Notes under the pieces: generated by a model
Seen by the model: the letters and a program-made list of their open reading frames with translations, nothing else
Database searches by the model: none
Told to the model about the DNA's origin: nothing
Shown: piece after piece, positions 36,060-46,565 of the stretch
Layout: every line of letters begins with the position of its first letter
Numbering within the stretch: position 1 is the first letter of the stretch
Translations under genes and position numbers: made by a program
NCBI RefSeq assembly: GCF_032854445.1
Contig: NC_088295.1
Coordinates: 7,134,501-7,198,500 of the forward strand
From: Liolophura sinensis
Taxonomy: Eukaryota; Mollusca; Polyplacophora; Chitonida; Chitonidae
Length of the DNA: 64,000 nt
Direction of reading: 5' to 3'

Positions 36060-37064
36060 TACTGGTAGGCTACGTATTGGGAGGCTAATGTTTGTCGGCA
36101 TGTAGTAGAAAGCTAATGTTTACCCGCTCTGTATGGTGGAAATGTTTACCGGTATGAAATGGGATGTTAATGTTCATCTGTGTGTGGCGGAAAAGTAGCC
36201 TAATGTTTACCGGTAAGCTCTGAGAACCTAATGTTTACCCGCTCTGTATGGTGGAAATGTTTACCGATATGAAATGGGATGTTAATGTTCATCTGTGTGC
36301 GGCGGAAAAGTAGCCTAATGTTTACCGGTAAGCACTGAGAACCTAATGTTTACCAGTAAGTACTGAGAACCTAATGTTTACCAGTAAGTACTGAGAACCT
36401 AATGTTTACCGGTAAGCACTGAGAACCTAATGTTTACCAGTAAGTACTGAGGACCCAATGTTCACCAGTAAGTACTGAGGACCCAATGTTTACCAGTAAG
36501 TACTGAGGACCCAATGTTTACCGGTAAGTACTGAGGACCCAATGTTTACCAGTAAGTACTGAGAACCTAATGTTTACCAGTAAGTACTGAGAACCCAATG
36601 TTTACCGGTAAGCACTGAGAACCTAATGTTTACCAGTAAGCACTGAGAACCTAATGTTTACCAGTAAGTACTGAGGACCCAATGTTTACCAGTAAGTACT
36701 GAGAACCTAATGTTTACCGGTAAGCACTGAGAACCTGATGTTTACCAGTAAGTACTGAGGACCCAATGTTTACCAGTAAGTACTGAGGACCTAATGTTTA
36801 CCAGTAAGCACTGAGAACCTAATGTTTACCAGTAAGTACTGAGGACCCAATGTTTACCAGTAAGTACTGAGGACCTAATGTTTACCGGTAAGTACTGAGA
36901 ACCTAATGTTTACCGGTAAGCACTGAGAACCTAATGTTTACCAGTAAGTACTGAGAACCTAATGTTTACCGGTAAGTACTGAGGACCCAATGTTTACCAG
37001 TAAGTACTGAGGACCCAATGTTTACCAGTAAGTACTGAGAACTGAACGTTTAACAGCAAGAAAT
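36060..37064. repeat. Minisatellite, 28-bp unit, left part, about 34 copies
   Basis: Homogeneous 28-bp units with TAATGTTTACCAGTAAGTAC followed by TGAGAACC. Variants alternate between CCAGTAAG and CCGGTAAG, TACT and CACT, and GAACCTAA and GGACCCAA. The first 300 bp contains a longer diverged unit duplicated once (CTGTATGGTGGAAATGTTTA at 36127 and 36246). The array is interrupted by a SINE and resumes at 37318. Confidence 0.96.
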
Positions 37065-37317
37065 GAGTGAGTGAGTGCTTGGGGTTTAACGTCGTACTTA
37101 ACAATTTTTAAGTCATATGACGACGAAGGAATCCTTAGGGTGTATGTAACGTACCTCCTTGTTGCAGGACGGATTTCCACCGCGCTGCTTCACTGAGACG
37201 ACTTACCGAGCCAATATACTGATACGGGTCAACCAGTCGTTGCACTATCCCCTTCATGCTGAACGCCAAGCGAGGAAGTTACAACTTTCTTTTTTAAAGT
37301 CTTAGGTGTGACTCGAA
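37065..37317 (-). mobile_element. SINE family 2, 5'-truncated copy inside the 28-bp array
   Basis: On the minus strand it runs from GAGTCACACCTAAGACTTTA through CCTCGCTTGGCGTTCAGCAT and CGTCGTCATATGACTTAAAA to ACGACGTTAAACCCCAAGCA and a CACTCACTC tail. The tRNA head is absent. It splits the 28-bp minisatellite, so it inserted after the array existed. A target-site duplication is not clear because both flanks are array units. Confidence 0.9.
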
Positions 37318-37570
37318 GTAAATACTGAGAACTTAATGTTTACCAGTAAGTACTGAGAACCTAATGTTTACCAGTAAGAACTGAGAACCTAATGTTTACC
37401 AGTAAGTACTGAGAACCTAATGTTTACCAGTAAGTACTGAGAACCTAATATTTACCAGTAAGTACTGAGAACCTAATGTTTACCAGTAAGTACTGAGAAC
37501 CTAATATTTACCAGTAAGTATTGAGAAAGTAATGTTTATCAGTAAGTACTGAGAACCTAATGTTTATTGG
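37318..37570. repeat. Minisatellite, 28-bp unit, right part, about 9 copies
   Basis: Continuation of the 28-bp array beyond the SINE, with the same unit. Nearly all copies here are the CCAGTAAG type. Confidence 0.95.
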
Positions 37571-37871
37571 GATGGAGTACTGTTTTAACACTCTGAAAAC
37601 CAAGAGTAAATTCTTGGATTGATATCACTGTTACGGACGCTGTCACCTTCCTTTCAGACAAATCTACCGCAGATAGCTAAACATAACTAAACTACACAGC
37701 TAATACCAGCAAGCGATCTACTTTTCCAGGACCAATTCATTCCTATTAGTCAAATTGTTTGGATAAAATTTGCGAATCTAGGTACGTCGAAGTAACTTTC
37801 TGGGACCCGCTTGTCGAAAGCGTGTATTAGCACGACTTTAACACACTGTAACTGTCATACTGTCCGTATAG

Positions 37872-38219
37872 ATCAGCATTTGGCTAACCAGTACCCACCA
37901 CAATGTCCTAGAGATTAAGGAATACGGTGACATTCAGGAGAATCGCGAACTGGCCGTAGCTCGGCCATCAACTTTATTGCCTTTTGGACAAGACAAATTC
38001 CAATTGCCTGAAGCTGATGAAGCATGTATTGGCCGTCCAATGTTTGAGGAGTGGGCTGTTGATCAAGGTCTCCGTGAGCTAGCCACCCAGAAGACAAAGC
38101 TCGACGAACAGCATGGGGCTGGCGGAAGATATCACACTTCTGACAGCATATTATCAACTTGCTCTGAATACATGTCACTTCTCCACATACATGCTCTTCA
38201 CAAGTTACTACCTATTTGA
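37872..38219 (+). CDS. Open stretch of 116 codons without start, unknown; exon or fragment
   Basis: The frame is bounded by TAG at 37869-37871 and a stop at 38217-38219. It is acidic and protein-like, rich in Glu, Gln, Asp and Leu with no low-complexity run. The first in-frame ATG is far inside (38040), so if real it is an exon or a broken gene. No good donor or acceptor is seen. Its neighbours are a minisatellite on the left and a SINE on the right, so it could also be a fragment of an unrecognised mobile element. Stop-free stretches of this length are expected by chance; only composition makes it stand out. Confidence 0.22.
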   Translation: MSIWLTSTHHNVLEIKEYGDIQENRELAVARPSTLLPFGQDKFQLPEADEACIGRPMFEEWAVDQGLRELATQKTKLDEQHGAGGRYHTSDSILSTCSEYMSLLHIHALHKLLPI

Positions 38220-38402
38220 TTATTTTTGACAGCGCTTTTGTATAAACAATTGTCCTAACATTCACCTTTCCCAATGTGTCGAAGTTCCGCCGTTTATTTG
38301 CTAAGTTTCCCTGGAGTATTCATTGTCGAATGCCCTTGAGGGCCAAACTGATAGCGTGGGTAAAGGAATGGAAGCTTTAGAGCAGCGTATTCCGGCAAAC
38401 GT

Positions 38403-38730
38403 GTCCGCTTCGGAAGCAGTAGATCCAGGGTCAATCCTGGATGAAGTCACACCTAAGACCTAAAGAGAGAAAGTTGTAACTTCCTCGCTTGACGTTCAGC
38501 ATGAAGAGGATAGTGCAACGGCTGGTTGGCCCGTATCAATATAATGGCTCGGGTGGGACGGCTTATTTACCTTTTGTAATGCGTCTCAGTTTAGCAGCAC
38601 TAGATAAAAGAGCGGTGGAAATCCGTCCTGCAACAAGGAAGCACACTACATGCACTCTAAGGATTCCTTCGTCGTCATATGACTGAAAAAATACGACGTT
38701 AAACCCCAATAACTCACTCACTCACTCACT
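38403..38730 (+). mobile_element. SINE family 2, longest copy, with probable target-site duplication
   Basis: It starts inside a tRNA-like head (GTCCGCTTCGGAAGCAGTAG, then a B-box-like AGGGTCAATCCTGG). The body follows with TTCCTCGCTTGACGTTCAGC and TTCCTTCGTCGTCATATGAC. It ends TACGACGTTAAACCCCAATA plus CACTCACTC repeats. It is flanked by CCGGCAAACGT (38392-38402) and CCAGCAAACGT (38731-38741), an 11-bp duplication with one mismatch. It lies in inverted orientation to the copy at 37065. Confidence 0.9.
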
Positions 38731-38813
38731 CCAGCAAACGTTGATCGTACATAATTAAGTTTCCTACGCATGATATAATTTTTTTGTATTACATGAACAT
38801 ATTCGTTTTTTTA

Positions 38814-38862
38814 GATTGGTATTTGATGCCGTACTCAAAACTCTATCACTTATACACCGGCA
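38814..38862 (-). mobile_element. SINE family 1, decayed 3' remnant
   Basis: Fifty bases match the 3' end of family 1 in order (GATTGGTATTTGATGCCGTA, CTCAAAA, TATCACTTATACACCGG) with many substitutions. No target-site duplication is seen. Confidence 0.6.
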
Positions 38863-38874
38863 TTTAGGTTCACA

Positions 38875-39125
38875 CATATGTACAAGTTTTGTGACAAAAT
38901 AAACGCACACTGTACTGTGATAAAATTACACATAGATTGTACTGTGATAAAATTACACATTAATTGTACTCTGATAAAATATATACGTATACAGGGTACT
39001 GTGACAACATACACGCATATTGTACTGTGATAACATATACACATTGATTGTACTGTGATAAAATATACACGTATACAGGGCACTTTGACAAATTACACGT
39101 CTACATGGTACTGTTACAAACTACA
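38875..39125. repeat. Minisatellite, ~27-32-bp unit, about 9 copies
   Basis: Units contain TGTACTGTGATAAAATTACA or ATATACACGTATACAGGGTA. Length varies between copies. A related aperiodic fringe continues to about 39290. Confidence 0.88.
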
Positions 39126-41104
39126 CATCACAAGGGAAACTGTAGTATGTAAATGCATGTGTGTACAAGATATCTGGCAAATTACGTATTCACAGGTGAA
39201 CATGGAGAAGTGTAAATGTACAAGAGGACTTGTACCATCAATGAATTATCAATGAATCGAAGGTATCAATGAATTACATGTGTTCAACGTGAATATGACG
39301 TATAATGGGCGGTCAGAAATCTAACCATTCTCTCTCTATCCTCTCAATATTTCATTCCTGGGGACGATTTGCACACGGACATTTAGGTAATTGTTGACTC
39401 AGGTCAACCTCATACAGAGAACAGAGGTCGACCTCATTAGAGAAGCTAACCATCGTTAATCCAGGCTTCTCTATCTTGACGAGTGTTAGTAAGATGTATT
39501 TAACGCCAGCAGTGCTTTTGTCGAGGAAGCCAAAGAACAGAATGTGCAATTAGCTGTCTTTGTAAATGTCCACATGAATGGTCCATTACACGCTGTTACG
39601 ACAAGTGTGCCAGGGTCATGATTTTTAATACAGAGAGCAATTAAGCTGGTTCTAGGAGAGGGGTTGTAAACATGGGTGATTCTCCGGCATCTCTTACGTC
39701 ACGTGACTGCCTGAAATAACCCCAGTGAGTGACCTGAGATTTGTGAAGACAAACCCGAGCCGCTTTAACATCCCTCAGCCCAGCTGATCGATTCCCCGGC
39801 CTTTTCTGCAAGTTGTTTGCCGCGGCGATATCTTAGCGCTGGATCAACTTTATAACTGTCTTGAATGTATCAGCGGAAATGGATGATGTCCCATTAGCTA
39901 GCCGCTATGCACTAGCACTCGGACATCGTGTCCCAAACCACAAATCTATTGATTCACAACCATGCTATAATTGAATAATTTTTTCAACATGATTTATACG
40001 CAAAAGAAAATTGCTTCGGGGAATACCATATCATAAATACATACATTTTAGCCGAAATAAATGAATTTCGGCGAAATGATATATGACAATTCAGCAGTGC
40101 TTATAAAGCTAGGAGTAGAGGAAGCGACAGCGCACCTACATGTAACCTACAGAAAACAATTGCATTTGGTGAAGACTGCAGAGCAAGCTTTGTTGAGATT
40201 TGGTTTCTACAGGAACTGATTTATTACTTACCTGTTGTCATTTCTGGGCATATTTGAAGTAATTTTTCAGATTAGGCGATAAATCAAGAACCTGAAAATG
40301 TCCACATTCCTGTAATGTGAAATAAGCCTACTGCTCTCCATGATTTCAATGTATCACCAAATATTTGAATGACTTGAGTGAAACATCGCTTTCAGCACTA
40401 TTTAGGCTCAGGTTTACATTGTGATGCCGGCAATTTATGTCGGAAATCTTCACGTCGTTTTTGTGCTTAAGATCTCCGTAGAGAGTAAACCCGTGTTAAA
40501 TGTCCATGTCATATGACCTCATCGAGGAACATAAATTTTATTGCAGCCGAAGAAAAATTAACTTATAAATGTGTGATATGGTTTTTCTAAATATAGGAAA
40601 AGTGTTCACAGAATTGCCAGTGCTATTCCCCATGTGCTGGAAAGTCCTAGTTTAGAAATCAGTAGGCCTGAAGATGATATATGTAGTTCCCAATTCAGCG
40701 TACCATTGGAGGTGATATCTAAGGAATCGGCCTAGGGGGAAAGATGCCTGTAGAACCAGTGTGAGCCAGGTATAAGTGTTTGGGAAGATTGGTTCAGAAA
40801 CCAGTGCTATCCAGTCATTTCAAGAGCAATATTACACACGGATTGTCGAAATTCCCAAGAGGGAATATTAAAGAGAGGAACGCCCGATGTCACTGCGGAC
40901 CTGAAAAGCTTCGCGGCTTTGTACAGAAGAAATGGGTCCACGACTTTGGTTACAGCATTGTTTATAAGACGTTTTGAAGACCTTCGAGTATTTATGGCCT
41001 GACAACAATCTATTGTTCATTTCCAGAAAACACATGAAGATGAAGCCTATAACTGGAATGTAGCGGTGTTCCGCAGAGTCTAGATCTCAGACAACCGAAA
41101 CACT
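39126..41104. other. Unique region, no gene recognised
   Basis: About 2 kb of unique sequence. The part at 39640-39900 is less AT-rich and includes TTACGTCACGTGACTGCC near 39695. It could hold a regulatory element, but nothing in it proves one. A 65-codon frame at 40780-40977 lacks an ATG start. Confidence 0.4.
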
Positions 41105-42433
41105 TGTTTGTAGGATAATAGTTATGGTAGAACACTGAAGTGTACGCCTCCACGGTTGTCGGCAAGCTGATGGTTATGGCAGAACACTAAAATTTACGTC
41201 CCTACTATTTTCGGTAGAATGATGGTTTTGGTGGAACATTGAAGTGTACGTCTCACTGAAGTGTTCGTCTCCACATTTTTCGGTAGGATGATGGTAATGG
41301 TAGAACACTGAAGTGTTCGTCTCCACATTTTTCGGTAGGATGATGGTAATGGTAGAACACTGAAGTGTTCGTCTCCACATTTGTCGGTAGGATGATGGTA
41401 ATGGTGGAACATTGAAGTGTACGTCTCTACAATTGTGGGTAGGATGATGGTAATGGTAAAACACTGAAGTGTTCGTCTCCACATTTTTCGGTAGAATGAT
41501 GGTTTTGGTGGAACGTTGAAGTATACGTCTCTACAATTGTGTGTAGGATGATGGTAATGGTAAAACACTGAAGTGTTCGTCTCCACATTTTTCGGTAGGA
41601 TGATGGTAATGGTAGAACACTGAAGTGTTCGTCTCCACATTTTTCGGTAGGATGATGGTAATGGTAGAACACTGAAGTGTTTGTCTCCACATTTTCCGGT
41701 AGGATGATGGTAATGGTAGAACACTGAAGTGTTCGTCTCCACATTTTTCGGTAGGATGATGGTAATGGTAAAACACTGAAGTGTTCGTCTCCACATTTTT
41801 CGGTAGGATGATGGTAATGGTAGAACACTGAAGTGTTCGTCTCCACATTTGTCGGTAGGATGATGGTAATGGTGGAACATTGAAGTGTACGTCTCTACAA
41901 TTGTGGGTAGGATGATGGTAATGGTAAAACACTGAAGTGTTCGTCTCCACATTTTTCGGTAGAATGATGGTTTTGGTGGAACGTTGAAGTATACGTCTCT
42001 ACAATTGTGTGTAGGATGATGGTAATGGTAAAACACTGAAGTGTTCGTCTCCACATTTTTCGGTAGGATGATGGTAATGGTAGAACACTGAAGTGTTCGT
42101 CTCCACATTTTTCGGTAGGATGATGGTAATGGTAGAACACTGAAGTGTTTGTCTCCACATTTTCCGGTAGGATGATGGTAATGGTAGAACACTGAAGTGT
42201 TCGTCTCCACATTTTTCGGTAGGATGATGGTAATGGTAGAACACTGAAGTGTTCGTCTCCACATTTTTCGGTAGGATGATGGTAATGGTAGAACACTGAA
42301 GTGTTCGTCTCCACATTTGTCGGTAGGATGATGGTTATGGTAGAACACTGAATTGTACGTTCCTACAATTCTCGGTAGAATGATTGCTATGGTAGAACAC
42401 TGAAGTGTACGTCTCCACAGTTGTCGTAGGGTG
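41105..42433. repeat. 52-bp array, left part, with a 468-bp higher-order duplication
   Basis: Units contain CACTGAAGTGTTCGTCTCCA and CATTTTTCGGTAGGATGATG, then GTAATGGTAGAA. A block of nine units (about 41394-41861) is repeated almost unchanged at about 41862-42329, an offset of 468 bp. Long minus-strand frames (up to 384 codons) pass through all three phases because the unit lacks stops on that strand. Confidence 0.97.
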
Positions 42434-42699
42434 ATTTATTTCTTTATTTGTTTATTTGATTCGTGTTTTACGCCGAATATTTCACTTATACGACGGCGGC
42501 CATCATTATGGTGTGTGGAAACCGGGCAGAGCCCGGTGAATACCCACGATCATCAGCAGGATGCTGGAAGACCTTCCCACATATGGCCGGAGAGTAAGCT
42601 AGCATGAATTGGACTTGAACTCACAGCGGCCGCATTGATGAGAGGCTCTTGGGTCATTACGCTGCGCTAACGCGCTAACCAACTGAGCCACGGAGCGCC
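42434..42699 (-). mobile_element. SINE family 1 inserted in the 52-bp array
   Basis: Minus-strand copy with the full tRNA-like head (GTGGCTCAGTTGGTTAGCGC), central block and a TTTATTTGATTCGTGTTTTA tail side. The plus-strand right edge runs into a CCCT repeat. A target-site duplication is not evident. Confidence 0.9.
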
Positions 42700-42720
42700 C
42701 TCCCTCCCTCCCTCCCCTCC
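42698..42720 (-). other. G-quadruplex-forming tract
   Basis: On the minus strand five runs of at least three G separated by single A fit the classical G-quadruplex pattern with the shortest loops. The tract lies exactly at the 5' head of the SINE on the same strand. Confidence 0.75.
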
Positions 42721-43266
42721 ACCTCCACAGTATGATGATAGTTATGGTAGAACATTGACGTGTTCGTCCCTACAATTGTCGGTAGGCTGATGGTTATGGA
42801 AGAACATTGAAGTGTAAGCTCTACAATTGTCGGTAGGATGATGGTTATGGTAAAACACCGAAGTTTACGCCCTTATAGATGTCGGTAGGCTGATGGTTAT
42901 GGTAGAACAGTGAAATGTACGTCCCTGCATTTGTCGGTAAGATGATGGTTATGGTAACTCACTGAAGTGTATGTCCGTACAATTGTGGGTAGGATGATTA
43001 TTATGGTAGAACAATGAAGCGTACTTACCTGCAGTTGTCGGAAGTCTGATGGCTATGTTAGAACTGTGAAGTGTACGTCCCTACAGTTGTCGGTAGGCTG
43101 ATGGTTATGATAAGGCACTGAGGCTTACGTCCCTACGATTGTCGGTAGGATGATGGCTATGGTAAAACACTGAAATTTACGTTCAAATAATTATCGGTAG
43201 GCTGACGGTTATGGTAGAGCACTGAAGTGTACGTCCGTACAGTTGTCGGTAGGATGATGGGTATGA
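42721..43266. repeat. 52-bp array, middle part, diverged units
   Basis: The same 52-bp family with core TGTCGGTAGGCTGATGGTTA and TGGTAGAACACTGAAGTGTA. It is more diverged than the left part, with stray indels. Confidence 0.93.
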
Positions 43267-43514
43267 TTTATTTATTTGATTGATGTTTTACGCCGAATAT
43301 TTCACTTATAACGACGGAGGACAGCATTATGGTGGGAGAAAACCGGGCAGAGCCAGGGGGAAGCCCACGACCATCTGCAGGTTGCTGGAAGACCTTCCAA
43401 CTTACGGCCGGAGAGGAAGCCAGGATGAGATGGACTCACAGCGACCACATTGGTGAGAGGCTCCTGAGTTATTACGCTGCGCTAGCGCGCTAACCAACTG
43501 AACCATGGAGGCCG
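43267..43514 (-). mobile_element. SINE family 1, second insertion in the 52-bp array
   Basis: Minus-strand copy from the tRNA-like head (TGGTTCAGTTGGTTAGCGCG) to the ATTTATTTATTTGATTGATG tail side. The flanks GATGATGGGTATG (left) and GACGATGGCTATG (right) fit a 13-bp target-site duplication with two mismatches. They are also array-unit sequence, so the duplication cannot be proved from these alone. Confidence 0.9.
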
Positions 43515-44335
43515 CTGACGATGGCTATGGTAGAACATTGAAGTGTACGTCCGTATAACTGTCGGTAGAATGATGGCTATAGTAGAACACTGAAGTGTAA
43601 GTCCAAGCAATTATGGGTAGGCTGATGGTTATGGTGGAATACTGAAGTGTACGTTCAAATAATTGTCGATAAAGGATGATGGTTATGTTAACACACTGAA
43701 GTGTACGTCCGTAAAATTGTCGGTAGGATGATGAATATTGTAGAACACTGAATTGTACGTCCATATAATTGTCGGTAGGATGATGGATATAGTAGAACAC
43801 TGAAGTGTATGTCCCCATAATTGCCGGTAGGATGATGGCTATGGTAGAACTCTGAAGTCTATGTCCCCATAGTTGTCGGTAGGATGATGGCTATGGTAGA
43901 ACACTGAAGTCTATGTTCCCATAATTGTCGGTAGGATGATGGCTATGGTAGAACACTGAAGTCTACGTCCCCATAATTGTCGGTAGGATGATGGCTATGG
44001 TAGAACACTGAAGTCTATGTCCCCATAATTGTCGGTAGGATGATGGCTATGGTAGAACACTGAAGTCTATGTTCCCATAATTGTCGGTAGGATGATGGCT
44101 ATGGCAGAACACTGAAGTCTATGTTCCCATAATTGTCGGTAGGATGATGGCTATGGTAGAACACTGAAGTGTCCCTACAATTGTTGATAGGATGATGATT
44201 ATATTCCTACACGTGGCATGGTGATAGCTAGCGTACACATAGAAGGGTACATTTACAGGCACAAAGACTTGTTGATAGGATGATGATTATGCTAGAACAC
44301 TGAACTATGCGTTCCTACAAGTGGCATGGTGATCG
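43515..44335. repeat. 52-bp array, right part
   Basis: Units with TGTCGGTAGGATGATGGCTA and TGGTAGAACACTGAAGTCTA. Seven copies at 43830-44180 are nearly identical, a local recent expansion of a different subtype from the left part. Confidence 0.95.
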
Positions 44336-45390
44336 CCACCAAAAAATTGTTCTTGTACGTAAAAACTCAGTTTTTGTGTTGGGATAGCTATGCCTTTTTA
44401 GATAAACGAACGGTGTCACAATAGTATGCATTGTAAGAATCAATGTGATTGTGCGCTTAACTGAGGACATCCTTGATCACTTAAAGGAGACAAACATTAT
44501 AAAAACAATATGAAGAGAAGATAAATTAATTCGTGCTTATTTATTCGTAGTGTCCTTGCACATGACAAGCTACTGGATACATATGAGAGAAATGTTTCAC
44601 AGATAAGGCATTTACTCAATTTGGAGAGAAGGAGCGGCGGCAGGTTGTCACTAGTCTTAACACATCCACTCAGAATTGCTAGATAAGGCAGCCTTTACCG
44701 CTAAATAATGAATTATTCAATCTTGATTTGTTAGTTATTTCAGCGTTGGTTATATCGCGCCAGAACTGGCTGTGTTCAACATGCAACAAGTACAGAGGCG
44801 AAAAAATGGCATGTTTTGTTAAAGATATCCTTTATCATTCCAGTCGTCTCTAAGCTGCCAGTAATTTAACACAACGCAACTTCTCGCCCAATGCCTCATT
44901 AAATATTAACGGAGACAGCATACTGAATGTTTGTATGAATCTATGATCAGTCAGAAAATATTCGCTTTATGCACTTGTTCCACACTCGTCACTTAACCTT
45001 GGCACAACGAATTGTTCAACTAAACGCTGCTGTGCAGTAGGTAGCAGTATATTACTTACAGCAAGTCAATAGGTCATACCGAAGTATGTTATTGGAGAGG
45101 CCAAGGAGTCTGAAAACGGACGATGAGCGTCCTTATAGGAAAACCGGAAACTCACGGCTACGGTTTTAACTAATATGTTCGACTTTATACAAGTATCAGG
45201 CAATGTTTGACGGTTTTGTCATTGGCCTACATACCTGAGTAAATGTTTACCGTGCTGGTCACACATTGTTAAAATGGTGCATAGACACCAACCTAACATC
45301 TATCTGTAATGCATCCGATTGTAGATCCTCAGCTCTGTGGAGCACCATTTCGTTCAGTGCTTCGAAACAGATGCAGTAAACATAATGAGT
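44336..45390. other. Unique region downstream of the candidate minus-strand gene
   Basis: AT-rich unique sequence with no frame of note. It lies 3' of the candidate gene ending at 45420. Confidence 0.4.
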
Positions 45391-45396
45391 TTTATT
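45391..45396 (-). promoter_or_regulatory. Poly(A) signal AATAAA
   Basis: Canonical AATAAA on the minus strand, about 25 bases after the stop codon of the candidate coding exon. The spacing suits a short 3' UTR. Confidence 0.45.
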
Positions 45397-45419
45397 CTCA
45401 GAGGGAATTTAAAAACAAC

Positions 45420-45787
45420 TCAGTCATCGGAGATTTTCCAATGATCCACGTCTATTAGAGGCCCTCGTAAAAAAGCAGCTGCCATTTCCTGAGCCTCAGC
45501 TTTGACTTCAACTAAGCCGTCATAAGTCTCTGTCCACAGAGCAGACGATTCATTGGTTGTCGTGCTAACGTCATCCCCCATTCTCTCGCGAGAGTTGCTG
45601 AGTGTCGCAGCGTCCCGTGTCATTGTCTTCTGTCGACATGGTGACGTATGAAGAGTTTATATTTAGTTGTAACATTTACCTGTTGATCACCAAACACTAC
45701 GACTCTGGAGGTTTCTAACTTTAACTTCCTCTTGTGCGAGTTGACCGCCGGCAGCATCTCACTCAGACTGGGCATGTGTCTTCCCAT
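45420..45787 (-). CDS. Candidate spliced gene (two coding exons), unknown product
   Basis: Minus strand. Exon A (45787-45680) opens with ATG and runs 36 codons, rich in Lys, Ser and Val, to a donor CAG/GTAAATG. A 50-bp intron (45679-45630) ends in CGACAG. Exon B (45629-45420) continues in the same phase for 69 codons to TGA. Exon B is acidic with many Glu, Asp, Ala and Thr and no low-complexity run. A poly(A) signal follows at 45396-45391. Alternatively exon B could be joined to the untranslated exon at 45864-45820, starting at its own ATG (45623, 67 codons). No domain is recognised. A 50-bp intron is short for a mollusc, which lowers confidence in exon A. Confidence 0.4.
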
Positions 45788-45819
45788 ACTATATATTCCC
45801 GGCACTAGCTATCACTTAC

Positions 45820-45864
45820 CTCTAGGCTCACCACGAAACACCTGCCTCAAACTTCAACAAGGTC
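45820..45864 (-). other. Candidate untranslated exon of the same gene
   Basis: Minus strand. An acceptor GTGTTTTTCAG precedes a 45-bp segment that ends in a very good donor TAGAG/GTAAGTGAT. All three frames contain TGA, so it would be 5' UTR. Splicing from here to the acceptor at 45630 would remove about 190 bp and leave the ATG at 45623 as the first start. Confidence 0.35.
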
Positions 45865-46565
45865 CTGAAAAACACTTAGACTTCAGAATTCTAAAGTGAA
45901 ATCAATCATTGTGAGCGCAGAGTGAGGCAGGTATAATGGGTTCCCCACCGTCGTCAGTTGGTATCCACAGCTGAGCGTGCCCTCAATGCTTAATAACAAG
46001 CATATCACCATTACTGGCTCTATTCTATTGTACACACAATTTTACATTTCATTATATGACAATTTGCGAGTGGGCAAAAGATGTAATATGATTGGCTAAG
46101 TACATATCTTTGAGTTTTCTCAAACATTGAGAATATGACACCTTATCAGAGAGCCGTTTAATAGTAATTCAAAATGTGACCAGCTTTCATGCAGTAATTA
46201 ATGAATGCTGGACTTATAGAATCATAACGATGGTGAAGAAACGGTCAGGGGCCCATTTACATGAACATATATTTTAATGTTGTTTTTATGGTAAGTGGCA
46301 TTTTTCTTTCTGCTACTTTTGGGCGTGCAGAACTGTGGTAGGGTTCAAATACATGATTGTTATGATAAATAGTTTTTACGATAAAGAGTCATATATTCCC
46401 GATTCGTTGGAGAGCGGTTCCTCCAGAAGGCGAGGTGTAAACATATGGATACAAATATCATAAGTCTAATCATTTACGTTCACACACGAGGACACTTCTG
46501 GTTCGATGTTTCCGTTGGAATTCGACGTGAGCATATGATGAAGCACCCCCCCACCACCTCCTCCC
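45865..46565. other. Unique region upstream of the candidate gene
   Basis: AT-rich unique sequence; a promoter could lie here but no core motif is distinctive. A short C-rich run (CACCCCCCCACCACCTCCTC) sits near 46543. Confidence 0.4.

Noticed and set aside
41194-42348. 384-codon minus-strand open frame with His/Tyr/Pro-rich repeats
   Set aside because: It is the 52-bp array read through. All three minus frames are open at once and give the same peptides in rotated order, which is a property of a stop-free unit and not of a gene.
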